The position numbers were made by a program, and so were the translations under genes. From Deltaproteobacteria bacterium (GTDB lineage: Bacteria; Campylobacterota_A; Desulfurellia; JAGGSF01), in assembly GCA_021159305.1 (NCBI GenBank), contig JAGGSB010000009.1:1-37714 (forward strand): a stretch of 37,714 bases of DNA, read 5' to 3'. Positions 9,204 through 17,094 of the stretch are shown in pieces (positions within the stretch are counted from its first letter, which is position 1; the number at the start of each line of letters is the position of its first letter). The notes beneath the pieces were generated by a model. It saw only the letters and a program-made list of their open reading frames with translations. It had not been told where the DNA came from and ran no database searches.

Positions 9204-9232
9204 ATTATATAGATTTACAATTACCATGTCAA
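9204..9232 (-). promoter_or_regulatory. Consensus-perfect sigma-70 promoter of gdhA
   Basis: On the reverse strand TTGACA (9232-9227), a 17-nt spacer and TATAAT (9209-9204) match the sigma-70 consensus at every position. Transcription should begin near 9197, leaving a leader of about 40 nt that ends in AGGAGGT before the ATG at 9157. Bases 9233-9298 contain nothing else I recognise. Confidence 0.8.
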
Positions 9233-9298
9233 ATTTACGCATTGCCTCTGTGGTTACTATTTAAAAATGACATAAGTTAGATGGTTTTTGAAGTAGTA

Positions 9299-9328
9299 GC
9301 CCTTCCAATATAGTAAAAAAGGAAGGGC
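9299..9328 (-). terminator. Stem-loop after the OFA transporter gene, possible terminator
   Basis: GCCCTTCC (9299-9306) and GGAAGGGC (9321-9328) form a perfect 8-bp GC-rich stem with a 14-nt AT-rich loop, starting 22 nt after the stop codon of the transporter. No run of U follows on the transporter strand, so it is not a textbook Rho-independent terminator. It may instead protect the mRNA 3' end or act with Rho. Confidence 0.45.
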
Positions 9329-9350
9329 CGCTAATAGATTGATTTATGCT

Positions 9351-10598
9351 TTATGCTTCTTTCTTCTTGGGAGGTGACATCAACGCAAGGGCGAGTATGA
9401 TTCCTACAACTGCCAGTATTGTTACGGGCACAAAAGATGACAAATAACTGCCTGTCATGTCTCTAATTCTTCCCGAAATGTAAGGGCCTATGAAGGCACC
9501 GGCACCATAGGCGAGGAACATTATGGCATAGTTTCTTGGATAATATTTAGTACCGAAGAAAGAACCTGTTGCAGTGGGTCCAATAGCCAGCCAACCTCCT
9601 AAACATCCCCACAGCATAGCAAAAGAAATCATAAATAATGCAGTTCTGCCTTCTCCAGCACCAAAGTACATCATCATTGAGGCAAGGATGATTATTACAA
9701 ACGATAAAATGGCACCACCACGGGGAGTCAATTTATCTGTTAACCAGCCGAAGATTGGTCTACCGATACCATTGAAGATGGCAAATATCGCAACGGCTGT
9801 TGCAGCAGCGCCTGCACTCAACTTTATAATTTCCTGTCCCACAGGACTGGAAATTATAATAGCCATAAGTCCGGCAGTAACTCCTATCGCATAGCACAGC
9901 CATAATCCATAGAAACGCGCTGTTTTCAGCATTTCGGATGGACTCAACTCAACAGCAGCAGCTGCAACATGTGCTGATGGTTCCCAGCCGGCAGGTTTCC
10001 AGCCCTGGACAGAAGGAAACCTGAGGGGCAACGATAAAATTACCAATATTATAATAAACGCTACACCCAGATAGGCGAAGGTAGACATAGGACCGACAGC
10101 GTCAATAAGAGCCTTGGCTATGGGAGCTGTAATTAAAGCTGATAGACCAAAGCCCATCACCGTAGTACCAACAGCGATACCTCTTTTGTCTGGAAACCAC
10201 CTCGCTGCAACTGCTACGGGGCATCCATAGACCATTCCTACGCCAAATCCACCCAATATTCCATAAACCAGCGTGAGCATACCCATACTCTTTGCCTGAC
10301 TGGCTAAGATCCAGCCGAGACCCACTAATATGCCGCCTATGATTGACATCTTTTTTGGTCCCCACTTTTCCATCAGACCGGAGACAAGGAGCATAGCAAT
10401 TGCGAAAACTACTAAAAATACCATAAAAGGATATCCACTTTCTGTAGCACCAACATCAAAGAGTGATTGTAAAGGTTTTCTAAAAACACTCCATGAATAA
10501 ATAGTGCCGAGACATATATTTATCAATAATCCAGCGATAACGAATATCCATCGCCCACTCTCAGCACGCATCCCTAAGATTTTCTCTTCCTCTGCCAT
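9351..10598 (-). CDS. OFA (oxalate/formate antiporter) family MFS transporter
   Basis: A 415-aa integral membrane protein with about twelve hydrophobic segments spread over its length. The N-terminal GLLINICLGTIYSWSVFRKPL is the hallmark of the oxalate/formate antiporter family of the major facilitator superfamily. GGFGVGMVYGCPVAVAARWFPDKRG, the usual loop motif between helices 4 and 5, also fits. Family members exchange or import small carboxylates (oxalate, formate, lactate, pyruvate); the substrate here cannot be read from sequence. The start is ATG 10598, set by GGAGGG 6 nt upstream. A TTG two codons earlier directly abuts that site and is unlikely. It has its own promoter and a roughly 100-nt leader and is probably a single-gene transcript. 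Confidence 0.88.
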   Translation of the reverse strand: MAEEEKILGMRAESGRWIFVIAGLLINICLGTIYSWSVFRKPLQSLFDVGATESGYPFMVFLVVFAIAMLLVSGLMEKWGPKKMSIIGGILVGLGWILASQAKSMGMLTLVYGILGGFGVGMVYGCPVAVAARWFPDKRGIAVGTTVMGFGLSALITAPIAKALIDAVGPMSTFAYLGVAFIIILVILSLPLRFPSVQGWKPAGWEPSAHVAAAAVELSPSEMLKTARFYGLWLCYAIGVTAGLMAIIISSPVGQEIIKLSAGAAATAVAIFAIFNGIGRPIFGWLTDKLTPRGGAILSFVIIILASMMMYFGAGEGRTALFMISFAMLWGCLGGWLAIGPTATGSFFGTKYYPRNYAIMFLAYGAGAFIGPYISGRIRDMTGSYLSSFVPVTILAVVGIILALALMSPPKKKEA

Positions 10599-10604
10599 TA
10601 TCAA

Positions 10605-10610
10605 CCCTCC
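10605..10610 (-). promoter_or_regulatory. Ribosome binding site that decides the start of the OFA transporter
   Basis: GGAGGG on the reverse strand with 6 nt to the ATG at 10598; spacing to the in-frame TTG at 10604 would be zero. Confidence 0.7.
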
Positions 10611-10708
10611 TTAATTAAACTTTAGTAACATTATTTCTGCTTACCTTTAGATAAACATAACCAAACAATTTAATTTTCTTCCTTCACCTCCCTTACGAAA
10701 TTTTATAA

Positions 10709-10737
10709 AATATAAACTTATAATAAGTATATGTCAA
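10709..10737 (-). promoter_or_regulatory. Predicted sigma-70 promoter of the OFA transporter
   Basis: On the reverse strand TTGACA (10737-10732), 17 nt, then TATATT (10714-10709, 5 of 6). Initiation near 10702 gives an untranslated leader of about 100 nt. That leader holds a second purine-rich AAGGGAGG (10694-10687) but no convincing leader ORF or riboswitch. Confidence 0.65.
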
Positions 10738-10760
10738 GTATTAATTAAAATTTAACTTTT

Positions 10761-10828
10761 CCTAAGAATCCTAAGAAAATAACAAGTGCAAGTAAAAACT
10801 TGACTAAGATAAAGCTTTGATGCATAGT
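10761..10828 (+). promoter_or_regulatory. Predicted promoter and repeats upstream of tRNA-Arg and the envelope superoperon
   Basis: TTGACT (10800-10805), 17 nt, then CATAGT (10823-10828, 4 of 6) would start transcription near 10835, just before the tRNA at 10839. Upstream lies a direct repeat CCTAAGAA (10761-10768 and 10770-10777). A short inverted repeat CAAGT-AAAA-ACTTG (10789-10802) overlaps the -35 box; both could be operator sites, though chance is possible in AT-rich DNA. The divergent transporter promoter is 63 nt away. Confidence 0.45.
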
Positions 10829-10838
10829 ATTTAAGCGA

Positions 10839-10914
10839 GTACCTGTAGCTCAAGGGATAGAGCGCAAGACTCCGGATCTTGAGGTTGGGGGTTCAAATCC
10901 CCCCAGGTACACCA
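10839..10914 (+). tRNA. tRNA-Arg, anticodon CCG
   Basis: A 76-nt cloverleaf can be drawn: acceptor stem GTACCTG (10839-10845) pairs with CAGGTAC (10904-10910). The anticodon stem CAAGA/TCTTG encloses the loop CTCCGGA, giving anticodon CCG for codon CGG. The T-arm has a GGGGG stem and TTCAAAT loop, and 3' ACCA is encoded. Anticodon CCG reads only CGG, which should be rare in this AT-rich genome. The next gene starts 8 nt after the CCA end, so tRNA and mRNA are probably made as one transcript and cut apart. Confidence 0.97.
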
Positions 10915-10922
10915 TTTAAGAT

Positions 10923-11204
10923 ATGAAAAAAATAGGTGATGTTCTAACTGAGATTTTAAAGGATTGGCGATGTGGAAAGTTAGGTGATGAGGTGCGCATT
11001 AGAGAAAACTGGAGAGAAATAGTAGGTGACATTGTATATAAAAATACTCGGGTTGTAGGAATAAGAAATAAGGTATTAAGGGTAGGAGTGAGTTCCAGTG
11101 CATGGGCCATGGAACTCACTTTTATAAAAGATAGAATAATAGAGAATATCAATCATCTGTGTGGGAAGACAGCTGTTGAGGATATCTATTTTAAGGAGGC
11201 ATGA
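10923..11204 (+). CDS. DciA-like DUF721 protein
   Basis: A 93-aa protein with the core of the DUF721/DciA family: W..IVGDIVYKNTRVVGIRNKVLRVGVSSSAWAMEL, an N-terminal helix, and a C-terminal IIENINH segment. DciA is the ancestral loader of replicative helicase DnaB in bacteria lacking DnaC/DnaI, and this domain binds helicase or DNA. The protein is short but contains the whole KH-like domain. It begins 8 nt after tRNA-Arg, with only a weak ribosome binding site, and ends 3 nt before the next ATG. Assignment to DciA function is by family. Confidence 0.8.
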   Translation: MKKIGDVLTEILKDWRCGKLGDEVRIRENWREIVGDIVYKNTRVVGIRNKVLRVGVSSSAWAMELTFIKDRIIENINHLCGKTAVEDIYFKEA

Positions 11205-11207
11205 GAA

Positions 11208-12473
11208 ATGGTAATAGGTATTGTAGGTTTGGGGTATGTAGGGTTGCCTATTGCCATAGAATTTGGAAAGAAATTTGAATGTGTGGGGTTTGACATAGAT
11301 GAAAGTAGGATAGAGGAATTAAAAAAAGGTATAGATAAGACAGGAGAGGTAAAGGAAGAATTAGAGGATACATCTGTGATTTTTACCTCCAATGCCTGCC
11401 TTTTAAAGAGATGTGATGTGGTTGTTGTTGCTGTTCCTACACCTATAAATAATCACAATATTCCTAATCTTGAAGCTTTAAAACATGCAAGTAGAATTGT
11501 GGGAGAAAATATAAAGAAAGGAGCGATTGTTGTTTATGAATCTACTGTTTACCCTGGTGCAACAAATCTTGTATGCAAACCCATAATTGAACAAGCCTCA
11601 AAAGGTAACAACTTTAAGATAGCTTATTCTCCGGAGAGGATAAATCCTGGTGATAAAGAACACCGTTTCTCGGATATAGTGAAGATAGTGTCAGCAGAAG
11701 ATGAAGAAACATTGAATGTAGTAGTTTCTTTATATAAAAGTGTGGTAAAAGCAGGTATATATAGAACATCTTCTATAGAAGCGGCGGAAGCGGCAAAGGT
11801 TATAGAGAATACGCAAAGGGATCTGAATATAGCTTTGGTGAATGAACTTTCCGTCATATTTCATAGACTGGGATTGGATACAAAGGAAGTATTAGAAGCA
11901 GCTGCCACCAAATGGAATTTTTTAAAGTTTTCACCAGGTTTAGTGGGTGGACATTGCATAGGGGTTGACCCTTATTATCTCACCTATAGAGCAGAAGAGA
12001 TGGGCTACCATCCCGAGGTAATTTTAGCAGGAAGGAGAACAAATGATTCTATGCCTAATTTTATTGCTAGTAATATAGTAAAGATGCTTATTAAACAAAA
12101 TATTCCTGTTAATGGTGCAAGGTTGGCTATTCTTGGCCTTACCTTTAAAGAAAATGTGCCAGATTTACGCAACACGAAGGTTTATAACTTGGTGGAAGAA
12201 CTTTCTTCTTATGGTATAGAGGTTTATCTGCATGATCCATTAGCCGACGAAGAGGATGCTTATGATATTTTTCATCGTCATCTCTGTTCTTTTGATGATT
12301 TTACTGAGCTGGATGGCTTTTGTATATGTGTAAAACATAGATCTTATATGGACCTTGACATAAGAGAGTTAAGACAATATTGTCGGATAGACAAACCGTT
12401 GTTTGTTGATATAAAAGCTATATTTAGTGAAAGGAATGTTCAAAAGGCAAATTTTGTGTATTGGAGGTTGTAA
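11208..12473 (+). CDS. UDP-N-acetylhexosamine C6-dehydrogenase (TviB/WbpA/WecC family)
   Basis: The 421-aa protein belongs to the UDP-glucose/GDP-mannose dehydrogenase superfamily, which oxidises the C6 hydroxyl of a nucleotide sugar to a carboxylate in two NAD+-dependent steps. Seen: Rossmann GLGYVGLP (residues 7-14), VPTPI, YESTVYPGAT, SPERINPGD, the catalytic GGHCIGVDPYYL with Cys250, and the C-terminal GLTFKENVPDLRNTK. The SPERINPGD and ATKWNF...GGHCIGVDPYYL blocks resemble Vi-antigen TviB-like enzymes that oxidise UDP-GlcNAc or UDP-GalNAc, more than UDP-glucose dehydrogenases. AAGGAGG (11193-11199) precedes the ATG. No partner epimerase or aminotransferase is in the window; the product probably feeds a surface polysaccharide. 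Substrate is inferred. Confidence 0.88.
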   Translation: MVIGIVGLGYVGLPIAIEFGKKFECVGFDIDESRIEELKKGIDKTGEVKEELEDTSVIFTSNACLLKRCDVVVVAVPTPINNHNIPNLEALKHASRIVGENIKKGAIVVYESTVYPGATNLVCKPIIEQASKGNNFKIAYSPERINPGDKEHRFSDIVKIVSAEDEETLNVVVSLYKSVVKAGIYRTSSIEAAEAAKVIENTQRDLNIALVNELSVIFHRLGLDTKEVLEAAATKWNFLKFSPGLVGGHCIGVDPYYLTYRAEEMGYHPEVILAGRRTNDSMPNFIASNIVKMLIKQNIPVNGARLAILGLTFKENVPDLRNTKVYNLVEELSSYGIEVYLHDPLADEEDAYDIFHRHLCSFDDFTELDGFCICVKHRSYMDLDIRELRQYCRIDKPLFVDIKAIFSERNVQKANFVYWRL

Positions 12474-13217
12474 TTGGTAAAAAAATTAACAGTTCTTTTT
12501 CTTTCACTTTTTTTGGTTGCCTGCGCAGCGAATAAAAAGATGATACCAGAGGAATCGGAGAAAGGTGCATTTGAGTGGTATAATAATGGTATACAATCTT
12601 ACATAAATCACGATTATGTAGCGGCGGAACATGATTTGCGTATGGTGAGAGAGCAGCATCCAGGTAGTGTTTATGCCAAGAAGGCTTATCTAAAGTTAGG
12701 TGATGTTTATTTTGCTAAAGGTGAGCATATACTGGCTCGTGAAGCTTACGGGCGGTTTATAAAGTATTATCCTCACTCTCCTGATGCAGTGTACGCACAA
12801 TACAAAATTGCTACCTCTTTCTGGCGGTGTAGAAATTCCTATGATAGGGATCAAACCCCTGTAATAAAGGCGTTAAAAGCGTTTGTGGGTTTAAAGAGAG
12901 ATCATCCTTCAAGTTCGTTTGCTTGCCAGGCGGATACTTATATTATGCAGTGTGTGGACGAAATTTACAGGCATGAATTATTTGTCAGTAAGTTTTACTT
13001 TCGACTGCACGATTATAATGCGGCATTGAATAGACTTACATTCATGTCTCATCACTTTTCAGATTTGAACTTTACAGATGAGATGTTGTATCTTTTAACA
13101 ATGAGTTATTATTACCTGAACAGGCGAGAGGATGCTCAACTTTTTTTCAATGAACTAAAGAGAAAATATCCACAAAGTGAATTTGTTGAAAAGATAAAGG
13201 ATAAAATAGAGAAATGA
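12474..13217 (+). CDS. bamD: Outer membrane assembly lipoprotein BamD-like
   Basis: A 247-aa lipoprotein with TPR-like repeats of the BamD (YfiO) type. The N-terminus MVKKLTVLFLSLFLVAC is a lipoprotein signal with lipobox LVAC and modified Cys17. The start is TTG immediately after the preceding stop codon, with GGAGGT (12463-12468) 5 nt upstream. Tandem helical hairpins follow (YVAAEHDLRMVREQHPGS, AREAYGRFIKYYPHSPD, AQLFFNELKRKYPQSE), with the YPxS endings typical of BamD repeats. In the Bam complex it docks on BamA POTRA domains and helps insert beta-barrel proteins; bamA lies in the same gene run. The family also includes general tol-pal-like TPR lipoproteins, so BamD is likely but not certain. 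Confidence 0.82.
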   Translation: MVKKLTVLFLSLFLVACAANKKMIPEESEKGAFEWYNNGIQSYINHDYVAAEHDLRMVREQHPGSVYAKKAYLKLGDVYFAKGEHILAREAYGRFIKYYPHSPDAVYAQYKIATSFWRCRNSYDRDQTPVIKALKAFVGLKRDHPSSSFACQADTYIMQCVDEIYRHELFVSKFYFRLHDYNAALNRLTFMSHHFSDLNFTDEMLYLLTMSYYYLNRREDAQLFFNELKRKYPQSEFVEKIKDKIEK

Positions 13218-13576
13218 GGCTTGTTTTAAAGAAAGAGATATTGGAAATTGTAAAGGATAGTTTAAATGGGGAATTGTGGGAATTAGATGAGCCACCCGCG
13301 GATGTATTTGAAAAGGGCAATGAATTATACATAGAGATAGAGATACCGGGAATTGAGTTGAAAGATATTCATGTGGTATATACAGGTGATAAAATTGTTG
13401 TTTATGGTGTAAAAAAGAGAGCTGTTTTAGGGAGGAGTGTAAAATATATGAGAGCAGAGAGAGTGTTTGGTGGATTCAAGCGGTTAGTATTGCTTCCAGT
13501 AGCAGTTGATGGGAATAAGATAAGGTCTGTATATAAAAATGGTGTATTGACTGTGATTTGTGAGAAGAGGGTATAA
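13214..13576 (+). CDS. Small heat shock protein, Hsp20/alpha-crystallin family
   Basis: A 120-aa protein with an alpha-crystallin domain at about residues 25-118: PADVFEKGNELYIEIEIPGI, the MRAER..GGFKRLVLLP segment and the terminal KNGVLTVICEKR. Small heat shock proteins hold unfolding proteins in an ATP-independent way. The N-terminal region is short and no C-terminal I-x-I extension is visible after the domain, which may limit oligomer size. Its ATG overlaps the bamD stop (ATGA) and its own stop is 3 nt before lon, so it appears to be made with the Lon protease, a holdase-protease pair. No heat-shock promoter or CIRCE element is visible. Confidence 0.9.
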   Translation: MRLVLKKEILEIVKDSLNGELWELDEPPADVFEKGNELYIEIEIPGIELKDIHVVYTGDKIVVYGVKKRAVLGRSVKYMRAERVFGGFKRLVLLPVAVDGNKIRSVYKNGVLTVICEKRV

Positions 13577-13579
13577 TTT

Positions 13580-15928
13580 ATGGAACTGAAAGATGAAGAA
13601 ATTAATATTCCCGATGTGCTTCCAGCTCTTCCGTTAAGAGATGTGGTTATATTTCCGTATATGATTATACCACTTTTTGTGGGAAGAGACTTTTCTATAA
13701 GGGCAATAGACGAAGCTCTTTCTAAAGATAGATTGCTTATGCTTGTTGCGCAGAAAAGGCCAGAGGACAATGAGCCAGAGGCGGAGAATATTTATACAGT
13801 AGGGTCAGTGTCTCTTATCTTGAGAATGATAAAACTTCCCGATGGAAGAGCAAAGATATTAATACAGGGTTTATCTAAAGCGAAGATTACGGAGTTTAAA
13901 AAGGGAAAAGCCTTTATGGAAGTAGGTATAAAAGTGATAAAAGAAGAAGGCGTGAGAGGTCATGAGGAGCAGTTAGAAGTTGAAGCACTGGTGAAGAATA
14001 TAAGAACTCAATTGGACAAGCTTGCTTCATTGGACAAGAATATTCCTGCTGATTTGGTTATTGTTGTAAATAATATCGACGAACCAAATAAATTTGCTGA
14101 TGTTGTAGCTTCTAATATTCATTTGAGGACAAAAGTTGCTCAGGAGATTTTGGAAACTGTATCTTTAAGGGATAAATTGTTTAAGTTGAGTGCTTTTTTA
14201 GATAAGGAAATTCAGCTTTTGGTAGTGAGGGATAAAATTCAAGATGCAGCGAAGGGAGAAATATCAAAGACACAAAAGGAATATTTTTTAAGAGAACAGC
14301 TTAAAGCGATTAAAAAAGAATTAGGTGAAGAGGGAGAGGGTGTTGATGAAACAGAGGAATTGAAAAGAAAGATTGCTGAAGCTAAAATGCCTAAACTTGC
14401 CAAGAAAGAAGCGCAAAAACAATTATCCAGATTATCAAAGATGCATCCTGATAGTGCGGAAGCCACAGTAGTGAGAACATATTTGGATTGGATGGTTTCT
14501 GTGCCCTGGAGCAAGTCTACAAAGGATTATCTGAATATAAAAGAAGTAGCGAAGGTGCTGGATGAGGACCACTACGACTTAAGAGAGGCAAAGGACAGAA
14601 TTTTAGAGTATCTCTCTGTGAGGAAATTAAAGAAGGAGACCAAAGGTCCTATTTTGTGTTTTGTAGGACCGCCTGGTGTTGGGAAAACATCTCTGGCTAA
14701 ATCTATCGCTCGAGCAATGGGCAGGAAGCTGTGTAGAATATCTTTAGGAGGGATGCGGGATGAAGCAGAGATAAGAGGACACAGGAGAACATATGTAGGA
14801 GCACTGCCGGGAAGAATAATTCAGGGGTTAAAACAGGCAGGAACGAAGAACCCCGTATTTGTATTAGATGAAGTAGACAAATTGGGAACAGATTTCAGAG
14901 GAGATCCTGCATCCGCTTTATTGGAAGTGCTTGACCCTGAACAAAATTGTGAATTTGAAGACCATTATTTGGGCGTGCCTTTTGATTTATCTAAGGTATT
15001 TTTTATTACCACCGCCAACACTACAGAGAGCATTCCGTCCCCTCTATTGGATAGAATGGAAGTCATAAAGATTCCAGGCTATACGGTAGAGGAAAAGACG
15101 AAAATTGCTCAGCGTTATATCTTGCCTAAAGAGATTAAAAACAACGGTTTAGAGAAATATAATATTGGCTTTACGGACAATGGTATAAAAAAGATCATTG
15201 AAGACTATACAAGAGAGGCAGGCGTGAGGAATATGGAAAAAGAGATAGCTTCTATCTTAAGGAAAATTGCACGTCATATAGCAGAAAAGGCTACAGAAAA
15301 TAAGACATTTCGTATAACAACGAGAAATATAGGTACGTATTTAGGTGCCCCTAAGTATTTTACAGAAGAGAAGCTGGACAAATGTTATACAGGTGTAGCT
15401 ACAGGGTTGGCCTGGACACCAGTGGGCGGAAGTATCCTGTTTATCGAAGTGGTGAAAGTGAAAGGTTCGGGAAAGCTTATGCTTACCGGCTCCTTGGGGG
15501 ATGTGATGAAAGAATCTGCCCAGGCTGCAGTAACTTATGCACGCGAGCATTATAAGGATCTGGGTTTAAAGGAAGATTTTTATCAAAAGATAGACTTGCA
15601 TATTCATGTTCCCGAAGGTGCTACGCCAAAAGATGGACCATCTGGGGGCGTGGCAATAGCCTCCGCGATTATCTCCTCTTTATCCGACAAACCAGTGCGC
15701 AATGATGTTGCCATGACTGGAGAACTTACCCTAACAGGAAGGATATTGCCGGTGGGAGGGATTAAAGAAAAATCACTGGCCGCATTGCGAGCAGGTATCA
15801 AAGAAATAATTGTACCTCTTCTAAATAAGAAAGATGTGGGAGAGGTTTCTAAAGAGATTGTTGAAAAAGTGAAGTTTCACTATGTGGAAGACATGACTCA
15901 AGTAATTGATCTCGTTCTTATAAAGTAA
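13580..15928 (+). CDS. lon: ATP-dependent protease La (Lon)
   Basis: A full-length 782-aa cytoplasmic LonA. The N-terminal substrate-binding domain begins LPALPLRDVVIFPYMIIPLFVGR; a coiled-coil region (about 205-300) follows. The AAA+ module has Walker A GPPGVGKT at 363-370, the ISLGGMRDEAEIRGHRRTYVG segment and Walker B FVLDEVDK. The C-terminal protease has catalytic Ser688 in KDGPSGGVA and Lys731 in VGGIKEKSLAA, spaced 43 residues apart as in E. coli Lon. It degrades damaged and regulatory proteins. It is the third of a tight bamD-hsp20-lon set and is separated from lolC by 11 nt; no separate heat-shock promoter is visible. Confidence 0.97.
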   Translation: MELKDEEINIPDVLPALPLRDVVIFPYMIIPLFVGRDFSIRAIDEALSKDRLLMLVAQKRPEDNEPEAENIYTVGSVSLILRMIKLPDGRAKILIQGLSKAKITEFKKGKAFMEVGIKVIKEEGVRGHEEQLEVEALVKNIRTQLDKLASLDKNIPADLVIVVNNIDEPNKFADVVASNIHLRTKVAQEILETVSLRDKLFKLSAFLDKEIQLLVVRDKIQDAAKGEISKTQKEYFLREQLKAIKKELGEEGEGVDETEELKRKIAEAKMPKLAKKEAQKQLSRLSKMHPDSAEATVVRTYLDWMVSVPWSKSTKDYLNIKEVAKVLDEDHYDLREAKDRILEYLSVRKLKKETKGPILCFVGPPGVGKTSLAKSIARAMGRKLCRISLGGMRDEAEIRGHRRTYVGALPGRIIQGLKQAGTKNPVFVLDEVDKLGTDFRGDPASALLEVLDPEQNCEFEDHYLGVPFDLSKVFFITTANTTESIPSPLLDRMEVIKIPGYTVEEKTKIAQRYILPKEIKNNGLEKYNIGFTDNGIKKIIEDYTREAGVRNMEKEIASILRKIARHIAEKATENKTFRITTRNIGTYLGAPKYFTEEKLDKCYTGVATGLAWTPVGGSILFIEVVKVKGSGKLMLTGSLGDVMKESAQAAVTYAREHYKDLGLKEDFYQKIDLHIHVPEGATPKDGPSGGVAIASAIISSLSDKPVRNDVAMTGELTLTGRILPVGGIKEKSLAALRAGIKEIIVPLLNKKDVGEVSKEIVEKVKFHYVEDMTQVIDLVLIK

Positions 15929-15939
15929 AGGGCAGATTA

Positions 15940-17094
15940 TTGGTAGAGAAATTCATTGCTTTGAGATACCTGGGGGGCAAGAAGAGTTTTATTTCTCTTA
16001 CCTCTTTTTTTTCTGTTTTAGGAATTACGGTAGGAGTAGCTGCATTAATTGTAGTTTTGTCTGTGATGAACGGTTTTAATTCCACGCTGACGGAAAAGAT
16101 ACTGGGGGTCAACCCTCATGTGATAGTGATGAGCTATAATCATTTTTTCAGTGAAAAAAGAGTAGCGGAAATAGAAAAAATGGGCTACCAATCTTCGCCT
16201 TTTTTGCTTTCTCAATGCATCGCATCATCTGGCAGGGTGAGTGTAGGTGCATTGATTAGAGGAATAAATTTTGAGAATGCACCGGTGAAAAGATATTTTT
16301 CCGTTGAGAAGCAGGGTGTAATTGTAGGTGAAGAGTTGGCTAACATTTTAGGCATAGGGGTCGGGGATAAAGTAAGATTGGTTTTCCCCTCGATGAAAAA
16401 AACGGCCCTGGGTTCTGTACCTATGTCCTGGGAAGGCAAAATTAACGGTATTTTTAATTCAGGCATGTATGACTACGATGCATCCATGATTTTTATACCA
16501 CTTAATAAAATGCAGGAAATTTTAGATATGAGGGGAGTAATTACAGGGATGGGCATTTACCTGAAAAATCCTTTTAAAGCAAGAGACATAGTAAGAAACA
16601 TGTCTGCGAGACTTTCCTATCCACTTTATGCTCGGAGTTGGATGGATATGAATAGGAATTTTTTTTTCGCCTTAAAATTGGAAAAAGTGACTATGTTTAT
16701 CGTTCTTTCCTTAATTGTTCTGGTGGCCATTTTAAATATTTTAAGTAGTTTGACGATGTCCGTAATGGGTAAAGTAAAAGATATTGCTGTGTTGGTTTCT
16801 ATGGGAGCAACATCTACTAATATTAAAAAATTATTTGTTATTCAAGGCTTTATCTTGGGACTAAGCGGTGTAGCAATGGGAAATATATTGGGTTTTATTA
16901 TCTGTTTTGTCTTGAAAAAATATCATTTTATAAGTCTTCCCTCTAATGTATACTATGCCACTACCCTTCCTGTGGATATTCATTTAATGGATGTGGCTAT
17001 TATTTCGTTGTTTACTCTTTTTCTTTCTGTTTTTGTTTCGCTTTATCCGGCACACAAAGCCTCTAAATGTAATGTAATAGAGGTTCTAAAGTGA
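15940..17094 (+). CDS. lolC: Lipoprotein-releasing ABC transporter permease (LolC/LolE family)
   Basis: A 384-aa inner-membrane permease. It begins FIALRYLGGKKSFISLTSFFSVLGITVGVAALIVVLSVMNGF, the canonical first membrane helix of LolC/E (written here as the family pattern: ALRYL, GITVGVAAL, VMNGF). A periplasmic domain (about 45-245) is followed by three C-terminal helices in the FtsX-like arrangement, ending LYPAHKASKCNVIEVLK. With LolD it extracts lipoproteins for transfer to the outer membrane. The start is a TTG with AAAGGG about 8 nt upstream; no ATG fits. Only one permease gene is present, so the transporter may use two copies of it, as in LolF-type systems. GTGA overlap with lolD shows coupling. 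Confidence 0.9.
   Translation: MVEKFIALRYLGGKKSFISLTSFFSVLGITVGVAALIVVLSVMNGFNSTLTEKILGVNPHVIVMSYNHFFSEKRVAEIEKMGYQSSPFLLSQCIASSGRVSVGALIRGINFENAPVKRYFSVEKQGVIVGEELANILGIGVGDKVRLVFPSMKKTALGSVPMSWEGKINGIFNSGMYDYDASMIFIPLNKMQEILDMRGVITGMGIYLKNPFKARDIVRNMSARLSYPLYARSWMDMNRNFFFALKLEKVTMFIVLSLIVLVAILNILSSLTMSVMGKVKDIAVLVSMGATSTNIKKLFVIQGFILGLSGVAMGNILGFIICFVLKKYHFISLPSNVYYATTLPVDIHLMDVAIISLFTLFLSVFVSLYPAHKASKCNVIEVLK

Noticed and set aside
10615-10668. Seventeen-codon TTG-started leader peptide in the OFA transporter leader
   Set aside because: The Shine-Dalgarno-like sequence is too far from the TTG, and the peptide has no attenuator-like composition or alternative hairpins that I can draw.
10839-10914. 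tRNA-Arg as an integration site for a mobile element
   Set aside because: No integrase gene, no second copy of the tRNA 3' end and only housekeeping genes downstream.
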